Source of the DNA: an uncultured Treponema sp.
GTDB lineage: Bacteria; Spirochaetota; Spirochaetia; Treponematales; Treponemataceae
Direction of reading: 5' to 3'
Assembly: GCA_946538795.1 (NCBI GenBank)
Contig: CAMNGY010000143.1
Location: 1 to 5,270, forward strand
DNA length: 5,270 bases
In this document: positions 3,698 through 5,270 of the stretch, piece by piece
How positions within the stretch are numbered: the stretch's first letter is position 1
Layout: each line of letters opens with the position of its first letter
Made by a program: the position numbers and the translations under genes
The notes under the pieces: model-generated
The model's input: only the letters and a program-made list of their open reading frames with translations
What the model was told of the DNA's origin: nothing
Database searches by the model: none

Positions 3698-5270
3698 TTA
3701 TTTGATGATTGTGATGTTTTTCGTCCAGGCAGGACTGTCGCTGAAGGCATCCGTAACGGTCGACTTTGCTGTTATCGTAAGTATAAAATAATGCTGATGC
3801 GTACCTGGAGGGAAAGATCCACATAAAGTGCTTAGGGAGATGGAAGACAGTTCTTCTTTGGTATAGCTGCCTTCACTAGGACCGCCTCCGACCCTTACCA
3901 TAGATACAAGGTACTCGACTTCTTCAATGGGCTGGTCTTCGTTGAATGTGAAACTCAGGGATGCACTGTCGGAATACATTGTGAAAACTAGACTTGCGGC
4001 TTCCGTCAAGCCTGAACCGGCCGATATGGTAACATCCGGCTCGGTCATCGGCATGGCTCCCTTCGAAAGCAGGTTCAGGCTCACGGATGGCGTGGATTTG
4101 CTGCCAAGCCCATCCATGGAGATTGTGCATCGTGCCGTCCCCACATAGTCTGGACCTGAAAGGGGCGAGGTATTGACGGAACTTACGGTCGGACTCTCTG
4201 AGGAGGAACCGTTAGCCTCGGACCAGTCTCCTATCGTCCAGGAATACGTGACCCCGGTCGGGATGGGGATGCCGTCGGGGTCGTCCGTTTCCACCGTATA
4301 TGAGAGGGTATCCGTACCGGCATCCCACACGTAAAATTTTGTACTGCTGGCTGCAGCCGTCACGACGGACAGGCTCGTGTTGTCCGTCAGCTTGAGGTCC
4401 GGTATGCAGAGCGTGAATGCGGACACGGTACAGGTCTTTGTCACGGGGGTAAGGCTGCCGTAGCTCAGCTCGCAGGTCACGGTCCAGCTTCCCGGACTGG
4501 CGTATGTCTTGGAATCCAGGCTGGTGAGGTCCGATGTAGCTAGCGTGCACGTGTCGCCTGTATGCGAGAAGCTGCCGTTGTCGGAAACGGACCAGCTGTA
4601 GCTCATGCCGCTTATGGCTGTTCCCGCCGTGATTGCGGTCTTGAGGTTGAAGGCCCCGCTTGCACCGGGGAGGAATGCATAGTTGTCCCCGGAGCTGTTG
4701 TCCGCATTGTAGCCTGTCACGGAGTCCAGCTGTATGATGAAGTCCGGAAGCGCAAGGAGCTTGGACTGCATCATGCCGGTCTTCGTGACTGGGGCAGCAG
4801 CCCGGGAGTTGGATGCCGTACAGGTGACGTTCCATGTTCCGATGGCAGTCGTCACGCCAAGCTCCGCCGGCGTTTTGGAGACGCTCCGGCCGCTTGCAGT
4901 GCCGCTTCCTCCGCCAGCGCCGGCTTTGCTGATGGTCCAGGAGAACGTCGTCCCTGCCGGGAAGCTTTCGCCGGCAGGCGGTTCGGCCTCAAAGGTGAAG
5001 GAATCCGCATCGTTCATGAGCGCGTATCTTGGCGGGACGCTGATTGCCGTGTCGTAGGAGGCCGGCGGGGTGATTCTGACGGTGAAGGCAGGGATTGTCA
5101 CCGGCCCGCCCACAATGACGGACGCGCCCGCGCTTGCGGTCTTGCTGTTGCCTTCGGTATCGGTGTACGAGACGGTGACGGTGTAGGTCCGGGTCAGCTC
5201 GCTGGTCGCGGTCATGGACGTGCCGCCGATGAGCTCGCTCAAGGTCCGGGTCAGCGTCGCGCCGCTTCCG
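3698..5270 (-). CDS. Partial extracellular-type protein with tandem Ig/PKD-like repeats (5' end beyond window)
   Basis: 523 codons are visible. The frame is open to the right edge and ends at TAA (3700-3698); a TTG at 5242 is just an internal leucine, not a start. Numbering from the first visible residue, four units of about 115 residues follow the tail of an earlier one: A 60-169, B 174-285, C 289-403, D 410-523. Units open with a motif like IPxFxV, xPDFIIQL, IPDLKL or EPDVTI. A-C share an aromatic-Ser-Trp-(Thr/Ser)-(Ile/Val) core strand (W111, W226, W344), then 37-40 residues later a Gly-(Thr/Ser) strand ending in Cys (C150, C266, C381; GTWNVTC, GSWTVTC, GTARC). This is the layout of Ig-like or PKD-like beta-sandwich domains. 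D keeps the opening and closing strands but lacks the Trp and Cys pattern. The composition is rich in Ser, Thr, Gly and Val and poor in Lys, Arg and His, as in secreted or surface proteins. No C-terminal anchor or sorting signal is seen; any signal or lipoprotein peptide would lie outside. It could act in adhesion or as a stalk; the function is not determinable here. Confidence 0.8.
   Translation of the reverse strand, partial: GSGATLTRTLSELIGGTSMTATSELTRTYTVTVSYTDTEGNSKTASAGASVIVGGPVTIPAFTVRITPPASYDTAISVPPRYALMNDADSFTFEAEPPAGESFPAGTTFSWTISKAGAGGGSGTASGRSVSKTPAELGVTTAIGTWNVTCTASNSRAAAPVTKTGMMQSKLLALPDFIIQLDSVTGYNADNSSGDNYAFLPGASGAFNLKTAITAGTAISGMSYSWSVSDNGSFSHTGDTCTLATSDLTSLDSKTYASPGSWTVTCELSYGSLTPVTKTCTVSAFTLCIPDLKLTDNTSLSVVTAAASSTKFYVWDAGTDTLSYTVETDDPDGIPIPTGVTYSWTIGDWSEANGSSSESPTVSSVNTSPLSGPDYVGTARCTISMDGLGSKSTPSVSLNLLSKGAMPMTEPDVTISAGSGLTEAASLVFTMYSDSASLSFTFNEDQPIEEVEYLVSMVRVGGGPSEGSYTKEELSSISLSTLCGSFPPGTHQHYFILTITAKSTVTDAFSDSPAWTKNITIIK

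Noticed and set aside
4212..4835. Minus-strand 207-codon frame inside the Ig-like repeat gene
   Set aside because: His/Arg/Gln-rich out-of-frame shadow of a gene with clear domain periodicity in the main frame.

Overview
The window looks like a piece of a moderately GC-rich bacterial chromosome, most likely from a spirochaete of the Treponema group. This rests on the overall style of the HtpG protein, the tandem Ig-like repeat protein, a PIN toxin-antitoxin pair and a dispersed GC-rich hairpin repeat. No rRNA or other taxonomic marker is present, so the assignment is an inference. Every credible gene is on the minus strand and is read from right to left.

From the right edge leftward: (1) 5270-3698, the 3' part of a large repetitive extracellular-type protein with at least four Ig/PKD-like units of about 115 residues; its start lies outside the window. 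(2) 3578-1584, a complete htpG gene for the bacterial Hsp90 chaperone, with its own likely promoter and a GC-rich hairpin region ending in a U-tract. (3) 1433-758, a compact two-gene toxin-antitoxin operon. A small antitoxin-like protein overlaps a PIN-domain (VapC-like) ribonuclease by 17 bases. The operon has an extended -10 promoter that coincides with a perfect 13-base palindrome, a good candidate for an autoregulatory operator. (4) 709-271, a broken gene whose two pieces resemble the N- and C-terminal parts of a barnase/EndoU/colicin/RelE-like (BECR-fold) nuclease domain of the type found in phage-borne polyvalent proteins. (5) 270-1, non-coding or decayed sequence with two sets of short imperfect tandem repeats. 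The leftmost set reads through as an 11-12-residue peptide repeat that runs off the window.

Three same-orientation copies of a 19-base GC-rich core (212-230, 714-732, 1509-1527) lie at gene ends. Copies 1 and 2 bracket the broken nuclease, copy 2 lies just behind the PIN gene, and copy 3 lies between htpG and the toxin-antitoxin operon. Copies 2 and 3 extend into hairpins, and copy 3 has a run of six U residues behind it on the htpG strand, so it probably serves as the htpG terminator.

Functionally, htpG is housekeeping stress-response machinery. The stretch to its left reads as a small accessory patch: a live-looking toxin-antitoxin module, a dead toxin-type nuclease and dispersed repeats. 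The most interesting signals are the promoter/operator palindrome, the nuclease relic with a stop codon inside its histidine motif, and the repeat family that appears to double as a terminator.
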